DNA of 64,000 nt, taken from NCBI GenBank assembly GCA_934129785.1, contig CAKOWW010000001.1:1-64000 (forward strand). The letters are read 5' to 3'. Made by a program: the position numbers and the translations under genes. The notes beneath the pieces were generated by a model. It had not been told where the DNA came from, searched no databases, and worked only from the letters and a program-made list of their open reading frames with translations. This DNA comes from an uncultured Clostridia bacterium (GTDB taxonomy: Bacteria > Bacillota > Clostridia > TANB77 > CAG-508). This document shows positions 44,722 through 53,876 of the stretch, one piece after another (within the stretch, counting starts at the first letter, position 1; every line of letters starts with the position of its first letter).

Positions 44722-46233
44722 TTGAACAGGGGAAGAAGATATGAAGAACCAAAATTAAATATGAAAAAAGTATTTGCAACAATACTAGCAGTAATAGTAA
44801 TAATAATGTCAATAGTAGTGTTAGTAGGAATATTAGGAAAAGATAAAGAACAGGGAAAAATAACAAGCGAAGACTATTTTTCAGCATACAAAGACAACAA
44901 ATGGGGAGTAATAAATTCAAAAGGAGAAAATGTAATAGACCCATCATATGCAGAAATGATAGTAGTTCCAAATAGTAAAAAAGATGTATTTATATGCACA
45001 TATGACACAGACTATGATACAGGAACATACAAAACAAAAGCATTAAACAGCAAAAATGAAGAAATACTAACACAATATGACCAAATAGAAGCAATATCAA
45101 ATCAAGATGAAAACAACAACTTATGGTATGAAGACATGGCACTAAAAGTAAAAAAAGATGGAAAATATGGACTAATAAACCTTGATGGAAAAGAATTATT
45201 AGGTTGCGAATATGATAAAATATCAGCATTACCAGGAATAAAAGCAACTTTAAAAATAGAAAAAGATGGAAAAATTGGAATAGTAACAACAGAAGGAAAA
45301 ATGCTAATAAAACCAGAATACCAAGAAATTCAAGCTTTAGGCAAAGAGAGTAAAGATGGATTTATTGTAAAAAACGAAAAATATGGAATAGTAAATACAT
45401 CAAATGAAGTAGTTTTAGAACCAAAATATGATGAAATAACAAACATATATGAAAATGAAATATATGTGGTAAAAAAAGATGGAAAACAAATTGCAGTAAA
45501 AAAAGATGGAACAGAAGTATTAGCATCTGGATATGATGAAATAACAAAAATATTAAAAAGTTTAGATGGTGCAATAATAAAAAAACAAAACAAATATGGA
45601 GTAATAAAATTAGATGGAACAACATTAATAGACCCAACATATGAAGACTTAAAAGAAACAAAAACAGGAATATACATAGCAAAACAAAACGGAAAATATG
45701 GTATAATAAATCAAAATAAAGAAAACAAAATTGACTTTAAATATGTAAGTTTAGTGTATAACGAAAAAGCGGACTTATACATAGCAGAAGATGACAATTA
45801 CAATAACGAAATAATAAACAGCGAATATGAAACAAAACAAACAGGAATCTTAGTTGATTTAGACACAGACAAAGGTTACATAGAATTAAGACAAAACAAT
45901 GAAAATAAATACTATAACTTTAAATTTGAAGAAAAAAATGTAGCAGAAATATTTACATCAAATACATTGTATTTAAGCAAAAAAGATGGAAAATATGGTT
46001 TTGTAGATAAAGATGGAAAAGTAGTAGTTGACTATAAATATGATGATGCAACTGAACAAAATTCATATGGCTATGCAGGAATAAAAAAAGATGGAAAATG
46101 GGGAGCTATAAATTCAAAAGGCGAAGTTGTTCAAGATACAACTTATGATTTGGATGATTATTTGAAAATTGATTTTATAGGTAGATGGCATTTTGGAAAA
46201 GATATTAATATGAATTATTATAATCAATTGTAA
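44722..46233 (+). CDS. Membrane-anchored WG-repeat protein
   Basis: A 503-residue protein. It has one N-terminal membrane helix (about 15-37) with a short basic cytoplasmic start, then about nine WG-type repeats (KWGVINSKGENVIDPSY, KYGLINLDGKELLGCEY, KYGVIKLDGTTLIDPTY, KYGFVDKDGKVVVDYKY, KWGAINSKGEVV). WG repeats form beta-propeller-like or solenoid binding surfaces; no ligand is predicted. It starts at TTG 44722, with AAGGAG 11 bases upstream, 5 bp after spoIIE, so it is probably co-transcribed and could act in the septum or forespore envelope (inference). Confidence 0.8.
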   Translation: MNRGRRYEEPKLNMKKVFATILAVIVIIMSIVVLVGILGKDKEQGKITSEDYFSAYKDNKWGVINSKGENVIDPSYAEMIVVPNSKKDVFICTYDTDYDTGTYKTKALNSKNEEILTQYDQIEAISNQDENNNLWYEDMALKVKKDGKYGLINLDGKELLGCEYDKISALPGIKATLKIEKDGKIGIVTTEGKMLIKPEYQEIQALGKESKDGFIVKNEKYGIVNTSNEVVLEPKYDEITNIYENEIYVVKKDGKQIAVKKDGTEVLASGYDEITKILKSLDGAIIKKQNKYGVIKLDGTTLIDPTYEDLKETKTGIYIAKQNGKYGIINQNKENKIDFKYVSLVYNEKADLYIAEDDNYNNEIINSEYETKQTGILVDLDTDKGYIELRQNNENKYYNFKFEEKNVAEIFTSNTLYLSKKDGKYGFVDKDGKVVVDYKYDDATEQNSYGYAGIKKDGKWGAINSKGEVVQDTTYDLDDYLKIDFIGRWHFGKDINMNYYNQL

Positions 46234-46289
46234 TTATGAAATATTGTTTATAAATTAACTTTATAAGCAAACTTAAATAATATTTAATA

Positions 46290-46408
46290 AACTTTAATAT
46301 ATATTTTTATGCAACAACAATTCGGGGGGACCGACTTTTATACTGTCTGTTATGAAATTACAGACAGTTAAAAGGTGGGAGTTGTAAATAAAAATATATA
46401 TTAAAGTT
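46290..46408. ncRNA. Conserved palindromic structured element, copy 1
   Basis: A 21-bp AT-rich perfect outer stem (46290-46310 / 46388-46408) encloses a conserved 65-base core (46319-46383) with CGGGGGGACCGAC, an inner hairpin CTGTCTGT / ACAGACAG with TATGAAATT loop, and GTGGGAG. The core is shared with copy 2 at 49,105, while the outer stems differ in sequence but remain perfectly paired. Confidence 0.7.
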
Positions 46409-46481
46409 ATAAATATTAAAGTCATAAATAAAAAGTCATAATTAATTTTTATATATAAATATACTAAAGAAGGTGGAAAAA

Positions 46482-47720
46482 GTGGAACTAAAGACAAACT
46501 ATCAATACACATATTTTATACATCCGTTCATAATAAAAGAAAACAGATACCAAAAATACATATTAAAAATGTTAAAAGACAAAAGATGCAACCTAAAAAT
46601 ATTTCAAAAAGAAAAAGACTTAAAAATGTACCAATATTTCTTGCCAAAAACTAGAGAATTTTTATTCTCAAGTTTTAGTTTTGGAAACACAAAACTAAAA
46701 AAATTAGAAGAATTACCAATAGAAACGCAATCAGCAATACTTAGCAAATATGAATGCAACATATTTGAATACACATTAAAAAAAGACATACAAGGAAAAA
46801 TTGATGAGAAAAAAGGAATATTCTTTAATGTGCAAAAAATAGAAGTAATATGCTTTAAAACAGGAATTGGCTTTTTAGTAATGAAAACAAGCATAGAAGA
46901 CTATCAAAATTTTGCAAATATATTAAACTTCAATTACAAATTTAAAAGCATAAATCAAGAACAAACAAATTTGGATAAATATGACAATATACGCTTACAA
47001 ACAAGTAGTTTTGAAGATGTAGAAACATTTAGAGAATTTATAACAGGAATAACAGGTGCAAATTTAGGAGCCTCAAAACTAGACATAGACACAGAAAGAT
47101 TTTTAACATATTCATATGTATGTATAGACCAGTCAGCATGGAATCATGAAAATGAATTTGAAAAAATAAAGCATAACTTTGAAAAATATGCGCTAATATT
47201 TCCGGCAGATAATAGCAGAAATGTAGAAAGCAAAAACATAAAAACAATGTCAAAATGGAAATATGCAAAAGTGGCACTAAGTAAACAAGGTGTAATGCTA
47301 TTTTCATCAAGTGCAGATATGAATAATTATACAATATTGCCAGATGAATATGAAAAACAATATTTATACACATATATATTAAACTTATATAAAAAAATAG
47401 AATTGAAAAAAATAGAACAAGAATTTAAAGACCCGAAAAAAGTAAAAAAAGCAAGAAATAAGTTTGTTGAATTTACAAGAAATATGTGGATACAAGAAAT
47501 TACAGAAGATGAAACAGGAACAATGTTAAATCATAAAATTCAAGAAGCACTTGAAACAGAAAAAATATTTGCACAAGTAAAAAATAAATATGATATTTTA
47601 TATAAAGATTTAAACATAGAAAAAAACAAATTTGCAACAATAGCAATAAGTGTAGTTCTAGTGGCATCATTAATATTTAACATATTGAATTTTATAATGC
47701 TAGGTATAAATAAATTATAA
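46482..47720 (+). CDS. Unrecognised protein with C-terminal membrane anchor
   Basis: A 412-residue protein starting at GTG 46482 (AAGGTGG 5 bases upstream; a GTG at 46473 lies inside that site). It is a large soluble, Lys/Phe/Tyr-rich region, followed by a helical segment (about 320-375, KKVKKARNKFVEFTRNMW...) and one hydrophobic C-terminal helix (about 385-408, FATIAISVVLVASLIFNILNFIML). This places the bulk on one side of the membrane with a short tail. The layout (helical arm then terminal membrane segment) recalls CorA-like proteins, but no GMN signature is present. I do not assign a function. Confidence 0.65.
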   Translation: MELKTNYQYTYFIHPFIIKENRYQKYILKMLKDKRCNLKIFQKEKDLKMYQYFLPKTREFLFSSFSFGNTKLKKLEELPIETQSAILSKYECNIFEYTLKKDIQGKIDEKKGIFFNVQKIEVICFKTGIGFLVMKTSIEDYQNFANILNFNYKFKSINQEQTNLDKYDNIRLQTSSFEDVETFREFITGITGANLGASKLDIDTERFLTYSYVCIDQSAWNHENEFEKIKHNFEKYALIFPADNSRNVESKNIKTMSKWKYAKVALSKQGVMLFSSSADMNNYTILPDEYEKQYLYTYILNLYKKIELKKIEQEFKDPKKVKKARNKFVEFTRNMWIQEITEDETGTMLNHKIQEALETEKIFAQVKNKYDILYKDLNIEKNKFATIAISVVLVASLIFNILNFIMLGINKL

Positions 47721-47792
47721 AGAAATAAAATACACATAATGTTAATTATTTCAGGCCTAAAGCTAGGATAAAAATGAAAGGGACAAATAAAA

Positions 47793-48167
47793 ATGAAAAT
47801 AACATGTGGCACTGATATAATAGAAATTGAAAGAGTAAAGGAAAGTATTGAAAATTTAGGAGAAAAGTTTTTAGAAAGAGTATATACAAAAAAAGAAATT
47901 GAATATTGTGAAAGCAAAAAAAAGCAAAAATATCAACACTATGCTGCACGATTTGCAGCTAAGGAAGCGTTATTTAAAGCAATATCATGGAAATTAGAAG
48001 ATAAATATGAAATATGCTGGAAAGACATAGAAGTATTAAATAACAACCAAGGTAGACCTGAGCTAAAACTAATAGGAGTGGACTTGAAAAATATCGAAAA
48101 TATAGACATAAGTATATCACATTGCAAAAATTATGCAGTAGCAAATGTAGTTGTACTTGCAAAATAA
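47793..48167 (+). CDS. acpS: Holo-[acyl-carrier-protein] synthase
   Basis: A 124-residue 4'-phosphopantetheinyl transferase that transfers the arm from CoA to the serine of apo-ACP. Motifs: CGTDIIEIERV (metal-binding Asp), YAARFAAKEALFKA (RFAxKEAxxKA) and GRPELKL, DISISHCKNYAVA. Length is typical (about 120). AAAGGGA precedes the ATG by 8-9 bases. Genes commonly linked to acpS (alanine racemase, NAD(P)HX dehydratase) are absent. Confidence 0.95.
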   Translation: MKITCGTDIIEIERVKESIENLGEKFLERVYTKKEIEYCESKKKQKYQHYAARFAAKEALFKAISWKLEDKYEICWKDIEVLNNNQGRPELKLIGVDLKNIENIDISISHCKNYAVANVVVLAK

Positions 48168-48168
48168 T

Positions 48169-48256
48169 AATTTGGTTGGAAAAAGACTTCTTCCAACCAA
48201 ATTTGTAGTTCATAAAGAAATGTTAAGTATGAAAAAATGCAAACTACAACATTTTT
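48169..48256 (+). terminator. Hairpin(s) between acpS and tatD
   Basis: A 13-bp stem AATTTGGTTGGAA (48169-48181) / TTCCAACCAAATT (48191-48203) lacks a long T tract. A second pairing TTGTAGTT (48204-48211) / AACTACAA (48242-48249) is followed by CATTTTT. They may terminate acpS transcription or structure the tatD leader. Confidence 0.5.
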
Positions 48257-48294
48257 AATCAAATTTTGAATCTTTAAAGAAGGGAACGATAAAA

Positions 48295-49077
48295 ATGAAA
48301 CTTTTTGACAGTCATGCACACTTAGACGATGAAAAATTTAATGAAGATAGAGAACAATTAATTGAACAAATTCATAACGAAAATGTAGAAAAATTTGTAT
48401 CAGCAGGATATAGTTTAGAAACATCAAAAAAAGCAATAGAGTTATCTAAAAAATATAAATATATATACCCAACATGTGGTATTTCACCAAATGATATTCC
48501 ACAAACTGAAGAAGAACTGTGGAAAGAACTAGAAGAAATTAGAAAATTAGTAAAGCATAATTCCAAAATAGTTGCAATAGGAGAAATTGGCTTAGATTAT
48601 CACTGGAATCAGGAAAACAAAGAGCTACAAAAAAAAGCATTTATAGAACAAATAAAAATAGCAAATGAATTTCAATTGCCTATACAAATACACACAAGAG
48701 AAGCAGTTATGGATACATTAGAAATATTAAAAAACAATCATGTAAAAAAATGTGGCATTTTCCATTGCTGTCCATTAAATAGAGAATTAGTAAAAGAAGG
48801 TTTGAAGCTAGGATTTTATATATCTTTTGCAGGACCTATAACATTTAAAAATTCCAAAAATGCAAATGAAATAATTGAAATGGTCCCAAATGATAAAATG
48901 TTAATTGAAACAGATAGTCCATATCTTTCTCCAGAGCCATTGCGTGGAAGAAGAAACGACCCTAGAAATGTTAAATATATGGCTGAAAAAGTGGCTGAAG
49001 TAAAAGGCTTGACAGTGGAAGAAGTGGCAGAGATTACATATAATAATGCAATTAGGATTTTTGAAATTAGAAATTAA
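48295..49077 (+). CDS. tatD: TatD family metal-dependent DNase
   Basis: A 260-residue TIM-barrel hydrolase. Metal ligands are visible: FDSHAHLD (HxH), GEIGLDY (Glu), QIHTREA (His), IFHCCPL (His) and IETDSPYLSPEP (Asp). Family members are 3'-5' exonucleases or deoxyribonucleases, acting in DNA repair or turnover; the physiological substrate is not settled. Length is typical. AGAAGGGA precedes the ATG. The end of the gene is followed by the second palindromic element. Confidence 0.93.
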   Translation: MKLFDSHAHLDDEKFNEDREQLIEQIHNENVEKFVSAGYSLETSKKAIELSKKYKYIYPTCGISPNDIPQTEEELWKELEEIRKLVKHNSKIVAIGEIGLDYHWNQENKELQKKAFIEQIKIANEFQLPIQIHTREAVMDTLEILKNNHVKKCGIFHCCPLNRELVKEGLKLGFYISFAGPITFKNSKNANEIIEMVPNDKMLIETDSPYLSPEPLRGRRNDPRNVKYMAEKVAEVKGLTVEEVAEITYNNAIRIFEIRN

Positions 49078-49104
49078 GTAATTGAAAAAGATGAATAAAA
49101 ATTA

Positions 49105-49229
49105 AAAAAGGAACTATATATTTTTTATTTAGTAATAATTCGGGGGGACCGACTTTTTAGCAGTCTGTTATGAAATTACAGACTGTTAAAAGTTGGGAGT
49201 TACAAATAAAAAATATATAGTTCCTTTTT
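49105..49229. ncRNA. Conserved palindromic structured element, copy 2 (also a terminator)
   Basis: A 26-bp perfect outer stem (49105-49130 / 49204-49229) with A tract and T tract at its ends, so it can terminate transcription from both convergent neighbours. The 65-base core at 49138-49202 matches copy 1. The inner stem reads CAGTCTGT / ACAGACTG here versus CTGTCTGT / ACAGACAG in copy 1, a compensatory change. GTAA / TTAC here replaces ACAAC / GTTGT of copy 1. Confidence 0.75.
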
Positions 49230-49275
49230 AATAGTATAATAAATATAAATAAAAGAGCCAGTTTATACTAGCTCT

Positions 49276-50185
49276 TTATTTGATATTTCTTAAAGCTTCA
49301 ATACGATCTTCTGTACTAGGGTGTGTTGACCACAAACTTGAAGATTTTCTTTTGCCTTCAGCTGTATTTTTCTTAAAAGGATTAACAATATACATATTTG
49401 CAGTAGCAGAATTTGCTGTTTGTAATTGATTAGCATCTGCTTCTAATTTTTGCAAAGCAGAAATTAAACCATCTGGGTTACGAGTAAATTCTACAGCAGT
49501 ACTATCAGCTAAAAATTCTCTTTTTCTTGATAAAGCAAGTTGCATTAATGAACCAAAAATTGGTGCTAAAATTAAGCAAACCAATCCGAGCTAACATTAA
49601 AATAGCATTTGCTTTGCTATCATTATCAGAATCATTGTCTTTTAAACCACCCCAAAAGATAGTTCTAGAAAATATATCTGATAACATAACAATAAATCCA
49701 ACCATAACTGAAACAACTAAACTAAGGCGAATATCATAATTTTTAATATGGCTCATTTCGTGAGCAATAACACCTTCTAATTCATAGTAGTCAAGTTTTT
49801 CAAGAAGTGCTGTAGTAACACAAATAACTGCATTTTCAGGATTCCTTCCAGTTGCAAAAGCGTTTGGCTGTTCATCTTCAACAACATATAAACGTGGTTT
49901 GTGTGAAAGCCCAGAAGCAACCATTAATGAATCCAATATATTTGTTAACTTCAAATCTTCTTCTTTAGTTGCAGGTCTAGCATTACTTAAAGATAAAACA
50001 ATTTTATCACTGTAATAATAAGAGCCCCACGCAGAGGCAATAGAGAAAATTAAAGCAATAACAATTGACATTTCCCCAAGTTTCAATGCATTACAAATGT
50101 AATAAACAATTAATGTAATAAATAACATGAAAATTCCAATAATAATGCCAGACTCAAATTTGTTCTTTTTTGTAGTTTCAAACAT
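49276..50185 (-). pseudogene. htpX: HtpX-type M48 membrane metalloprotease, frameshifted near 49,584
   Basis: Two overlapping reverse-strand frames together give a full HtpX (about 300 residues). The first part has four membrane segments and the zinc motif HEMSH (about residues 138-142), then runs out of frame after NAILMLARI. The second frame continues LILAPIFGSLMQLALSRKREFLADSTAVE, which includes the third zinc ligand region, and the C-terminal STHPSTEDRIEAL. One extra base within about 49,580-49,588 explains this. The truncated product would lack the third zinc ligand and be inactive. It may instead be a sequencing error. It follows lemA by 20 bp in an operon. Confidence 0.75.
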
Positions 50186-50205
50186 AAAATTCAGACTCCA
50201 TATTA

Positions 50206-50769
50206 TTAATTATTATTTCCAAAATCAACTTTAACATTTTTTCTAGCTTCATTGCTTTCAGCTGTAAATAAGTCACGAGCCTTGAATTTGAACATTCCAG
50301 CAACAATGTTAGAAGGGAATAGTTGTAATTTGGCATTATACATAGTTACTGCATCATTATAAAATTGTCTTGAAAAAGAAATTTTATTTTCAGTATTTCT
50401 TAATTCTTCTGATAAATCAGCAAAATTTTGATTTGCTTTTAATTCAGGATAACTTTCAGAAACAGCCATAATTGTTTTTAAAGTGTTTGAAAGTTCACCA
50501 TCTAAATTAGCTTTTTCAGAAACACTAGTTGCATTAGCCCATGAAGTTCTAAGTGCAGCTATTTTTTCAAAAGTTTCTTTCTCATGTGTCATATAACCTT
50601 TTACAGTTTCAACAAAATTTGGAATTAAATCAAATCTTCTTTGTAATTGAACATCAATTTGACTCCAAGCGTTGTCAACTTTTAATTTAGCTTGAACTAA
50701 ATTGTTGTATAAGCTTATAATTGCGACAATAATTATAACTAAGACAGCTAAAATAATTAAACCAACCAT
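50206..50769 (-). CDS. lemA: LemA family protein
   Basis: A 187-residue protein with an N-terminal membrane helix (about 3-22) and a helical extracytoplasmic part. The LemA features are NNLVQAKLKVDNAWSQIDVQLQRRFDLIPNFVETVKGY and SFSRQFYNDAVTMYNAKLQLFPSNIVAGMF. Function unknown; in many bacteria lemA is paired with an htpX-type M48 protease, as here, which suggests a membrane-protein quality-control role. AGGAGGAAT lies before the ATG. A promoter lies about 35 bp upstream. Confidence 0.93.
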   Translation of the reverse strand: MVGLIILAVLVIIIVAIISLYNNLVQAKLKVDNAWSQIDVQLQRRFDLIPNFVETVKGYMTHEKETFEKIAALRTSWANATSVSEKANLDGELSNTLKTIMAVSESYPELKANQNFADLSEELRNTENKISFSRQFYNDAVTMYNAKLQLFPSNIVAGMFKFKARDLFTAESNEARKNVKVDFGNNN

Positions 50770-50802
50770 AGATAATTCCTCCTATCTTAATAAATATAAG
50801 TA

Positions 50803-50831
50803 ATAATATCACAACAAAATAAAATATACAA
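50803..50831 (-). promoter_or_regulatory. Promoter of lemA-htpX
   Basis: Reverse strand TTGTAT (50831-50826), a 17-bp spacer and TATTAT (50808-50803). Confidence 0.6.
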
Positions 50832-51091
50832 TAAAAAATATTCAAAAAATATTGCAATAATGCAAATAATTTGTTAGAATAGGTAGCATAAGTTTTGCAA
50901 GTACTAGCAATATCAAAATTTATAAATTATAATTTATTCAAGAATTAAATCAAAAGCCGATTCGGGCAAAAAAATTCAACAAAATTAGAAAAATAAAAAT
51001 TGAAGATGAATAAAAAAAAATATCATTAACATTACTAATAGGTAAATATTGAATGAGATGGTATTGAAATCAAGTTATGTTTTTTGTAAAA
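50832..51091. other. AT-rich intergenic region with no supported gene
   Basis: No reading frame, terminator or repeat could be supported. It borders the truncated nuclease copy and could contain decayed 5' sequence of that gene. Confidence 0.5.
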
Positions 51092-51494
51092 TGAAAGTGA
51101 AAAACTAGCTAATAATCCAGAAGAAATATTAGAGATTTTAAAAGAAATAACTACAAAAAATTTGGATTCAGATGAGAGATATTTTATAAATCTAATCTTA
51201 AAATATTTGTTGCCAGAAAAATTAAGCAAAGATGAAGCAAAAGAGATTTTAGAAAATTTGAAAGGAAAGGAAGAGGATACTATGTTTATAGATATATTAA
51301 GAAAATATTTTGATGATAAGGAAGAGAAGGCAGTGAAAGAAGCAGTAGAGGAAAATACAAAAGATACTGCAAAAGCAACAACTTATGAATTAATAAAAGA
51401 AATGCTAAAAAATAATGCAGATGAAGAATTTATAAAAAAAGTTACAAAAATATCAAATCAAGAACTAAAAGAAATAAAAGCGGCAATGTGTTAA
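51092..51494 (+). pseudogene. 5'-truncated copy of the Rpn-family nuclease
   Basis: From about position 51,092 the frame reads EKLANNPEEILEILKEITTKNLDSDERYFINLILKYL, matching the C-terminal third of the complete copy at 51,533-52,513 (residues about 210-326) with few differences. It ends with the same KEIKA.MC. The N-terminal nuclease core is missing and no start signal is seen. ATG/ATT starts within it (51,162) have no ribosome-binding site, so it is a remnant of a tandem duplication. Confidence 0.75.
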
Positions 51495-51532
51495 TAAAAT
51501 AGGGGCTATATAAATGCGAAAGGAGCAAATAC

Positions 51533-52513
51533 ATGCAAAAATATACATATATAGATTACCTAAGATATCAAGAAAGAAGTTTAGGAGTAAGAGAAGAAGA
51601 AACTCAATATGTAATAGAAAAGCCAAAGAAACAAAAGCATGATAAAATCTTTAAAGAAATATTGGATAATAAAAGAGAAGGTGCAAAAATTATAAGTAAA
51701 AAATCAGATTATAAAATATCAGAAAGTGAAATAGAAAAATACAATAGAAAATTTGTATTGCCAGAATTGGAAAATAGAGAATCGGATGTAATATATAAAT
51801 TAAAAGATAAACCAGTATTTTTCTTAATAGAGCATCAAACCAAAGTGGATTATTCAATGCCATTTAGAATGTTAGAATATAGTATGGCAATAATAAAGAG
51901 TGCTATAACTAAAGAAAAAATGAAAAGTAGTAAAGAGATATTTCCTGTAGTTGTACCAATAGTCTTATACACTGGAAGAGAAAAATGGAAAGTTCCAATA
52001 ACTTTTGAAGAAAGACAATATGAGATCAAAAGCCAAAATCTACAATTCAAATATAACCTAGTAGATGGAAGTAAAATGTCAAAAGAAGAGTTGATGAGAG
52101 AAGAAAGTATCTTATCAAGAGCAATACTTTTAGAAAAATTAGACAAGCCAGAAGAAATATTGGAAACATTAAAAGAAATAACAACAAAAGACTTGGATTC
52201 AGATGAGAGATATTTCATAAATTTAATATTAAAATATTTGTTGTCAGAAAAATTAAGCAAAGATGAAGCAAAAGAAATTTTAGAAAATTTGAAAGGAAAG
52301 GATGATGATACTATGTTTATAGATATATTAAGAAAATATTTTGATGATAAGGAAGAGAAGGCAGTGAAAGAAGCAGTGAAAGACACAACAAAATCGACAA
52401 CTTATGAATTAATAAAAGAAATGCTAAGAAAAAATATTGATGAAAAAACAGTAATAGAGGTTACCAAAATAACAGACCAGGAACTAAAAGAAATAAAAGC
52501 AGAAATGTGTTAA
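51533..52513 (+). CDS. Rpn family recombination-promoting nuclease / putative transposase
   Basis: A 326-residue protein of the PD-(D/E)XK-type Rpn/YhgA family (Transposase_31). Nuclease core: HDKIFKEILDNKREG near 36-50, RESDVIYKLKDKPVFFLIEHQTKVDYSMPFRMLEYS, in which Asp of SDVIYK and the E-x-Q pair of EHQ are the expected catalytic residues. The helical C-terminal part ends KEIKAEMC. Rpn proteins are DNA endonucleases that increase recombination in E. coli and often occur in varying copies. It starts at ATG 51533 with AAAGGAG upstream. It is adjacent to a truncated copy. Confidence 0.85.
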   Translation: MQKYTYIDYLRYQERSLGVREEETQYVIEKPKKQKHDKIFKEILDNKREGAKIISKKSDYKISESEIEKYNRKFVLPELENRESDVIYKLKDKPVFFLIEHQTKVDYSMPFRMLEYSMAIIKSAITKEKMKSSKEIFPVVVPIVLYTGREKWKVPITFEERQYEIKSQNLQFKYNLVDGSKMSKEELMREESILSRAILLEKLDKPEEILETLKEITTKDLDSDERYFINLILKYLLSEKLSKDEAKEILENLKGKDDDTMFIDILRKYFDDKEEKAVKEAVKDTTKSTTYELIKEMLRKNIDEKTVIEVTKITDQELKEIKAEMC

Positions 52514-52676
52514 AAATAAAAATGTAATAAAAAAGAAATAAAAGCATATAATAAAATATAGTAAAAAAAGAAAAACTTGCAAATGGACAAATTATTTATA
52601 CTTCAGAAAAGAGCAACATAAAATAACAAAAATAAAAAAACACAAAACATATGAAAGAGTAAGAAACCATTGAAAT

Positions 52677-52705
52677 TTGACAAAATAGCCAAAAAATAGT
52701 ATAAT
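52677..52705 (+). promoter_or_regulatory. Consensus promoter of the 3D-domain gene
   Basis: TTGACA (52677-52682), a 17-bp spacer and TATAAT (52700-52705), an exact sigma-A consensus. Confidence 0.9.
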
Positions 52706-52739
52706 AAGTATGTTGCCAAAAAGGAGGTAATTAATTTTT

Positions 52740-53693
52740 ATGAAAAGAGAAGAAAAAGCTTCAATTTCTATAATGAAAATCATATGTGTAACAATAATCT
52801 TGATTTTAATATCAGGAATCGGAGTATTAGCAGTAAACACAAATCTAAAAGATGTAAAAATTATTTTACAAAATGGATATGAAATGACAGCGCTAACAGG
52901 AAAAACAACTGTTAAAGAAGTACTAGAAGAAAACAACATAGTACTAGAAGAAAACCAAAAGACAATTCCAGATCAAGAAACTGAAATAGAAGCTGGTCAA
53001 ACAATACAAATAACAGACAAATCATACAACGAGGTTCAAATATCAAAAATATCAGAAGAAGGTGTAAAAACATCACTAGATCAATTACTAGAAAATTATT
53101 CACCAATAACTGAAAAAATAGTAGTTGAACAAGTTGCAATACCATATGAAACAGTTACAAGAAACACAACAGGAACAGAGGAAAATGTAACAAACAAAGT
53201 CTTAAAAGAAGGAAAAGACGGACTAAAAGAAATAACATACAAAATAAAATATCAAAATGATGTAGAAATTGAAAAAACAGTAATATCAGAAGTAGTAGTA
53301 AAAGAACCAGAAAATAAAATAGTTCAAGTTCAAAAAAAGGCTACAAAAACAACATCAAGATCTGCAGAAAAAACAAGAACACCAGTATCAACAACATCAA
53401 CAGCAGTAATAGGTGGTGAAACATATAAAATAACAGCATACTGCTCATGCGCAAAATGTTGTGGAAAAACAACAGGAAGAACAGCTTCAGGCGCAAAAGC
53501 AACAGCAGGGGTAACAGTTGCTGCACCAGCAAAATTTGCATTTGGAACAAAATTAAATATAGGTGGACACGTTTATACAGTACAAGATAGAGGTGGAGCA
53601 ATACAAGGTAACAGAATAGATGTATATGTAAGCTCACACTCAGCAGCATTACAATGGGGAGTAAAATACTTACCAGTAAGTGTTGCTAACTAA
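52740..53693 (+). CDS. G5 and 3D-domain cell-wall protein (YabE/Rpf-like)
   Basis: A 317-residue protein. It has an N-terminal membrane/signal segment (about 12-31), a DUF348-type ubiquitin-like domain (about 35-90, KDVKIILQNGYEMTALTGKTTVKEVL), a G5 domain (about 110-190, with ITEKIVVEQVAIPYETV), a Thr/Ser-rich linker and a C-terminal 3D domain (about 225-317). The 3D domain has AYCSCAKCCGKTTG, VQDRGGAIQGNRIDVY. The first Asp of the usual 3D motif is Ala (VAAP), as in some clostridial homologues. It probably acts as a peptidoglycan-degrading (lytic transglycosylase-like) enzyme in wall turnover or spore revival. AAGGAGG precedes the ATG. Confidence 0.85.
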   Translation: MKREEKASISIMKIICVTIILILISGIGVLAVNTNLKDVKIILQNGYEMTALTGKTTVKEVLEENNIVLEENQKTIPDQETEIEAGQTIQITDKSYNEVQISKISEEGVKTSLDQLLENYSPITEKIVVEQVAIPYETVTRNTTGTEENVTNKVLKEGKDGLKEITYKIKYQNDVEIEKTVISEVVVKEPENKIVQVQKKATKTTSRSAEKTRTPVSTTSTAVIGGETYKITAYCSCAKCCGKTTGRTASGAKATAGVTVAAPAKFAFGTKLNIGGHVYTVQDRGGAIQGNRIDVYVSSHSAALQWGVKYLPVSVAN

Positions 53694-53711
53694 ACAATTA
53701 AATATAAAATT

Positions 53712-53736
53712 AAAACCAGCCAAAAGCTGGTTTTTT
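53712..53736 (+). terminator. Terminator of the 3D-domain gene
   Basis: A 9-bp stem AAAACCAGC / GCTGGTTTT with loop CAAAA and T6. Confidence 0.93.
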
Positions 53737-53774
53737 GATATTATAGAAAATTCTAAAATAAATCGTAACAAATA

Positions 53775-53804
53775 TTGCACAAAATTAAATAAAGATGATA
53801 TACT
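53775..53804 (+). promoter_or_regulatory. Probable promoter of the exonuclease III gene
   Basis: TTGCAC (53775-53780), an 18-bp spacer and TATACT (53799-53804). Confidence 0.55.
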
Positions 53805-53876
53805 TATAAAACAAAGAAACAATGGTTTATAGGTAAAACCACGAAAAATCTAAATATATAAGAAGGAATTAAAATT

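Noticed and set aside
49527..49739. Forward-strand 70-residue frame over htpX
   Set aside because: Antisense to the protease at the frameshift, with no ribosome-binding site or recognisable product.
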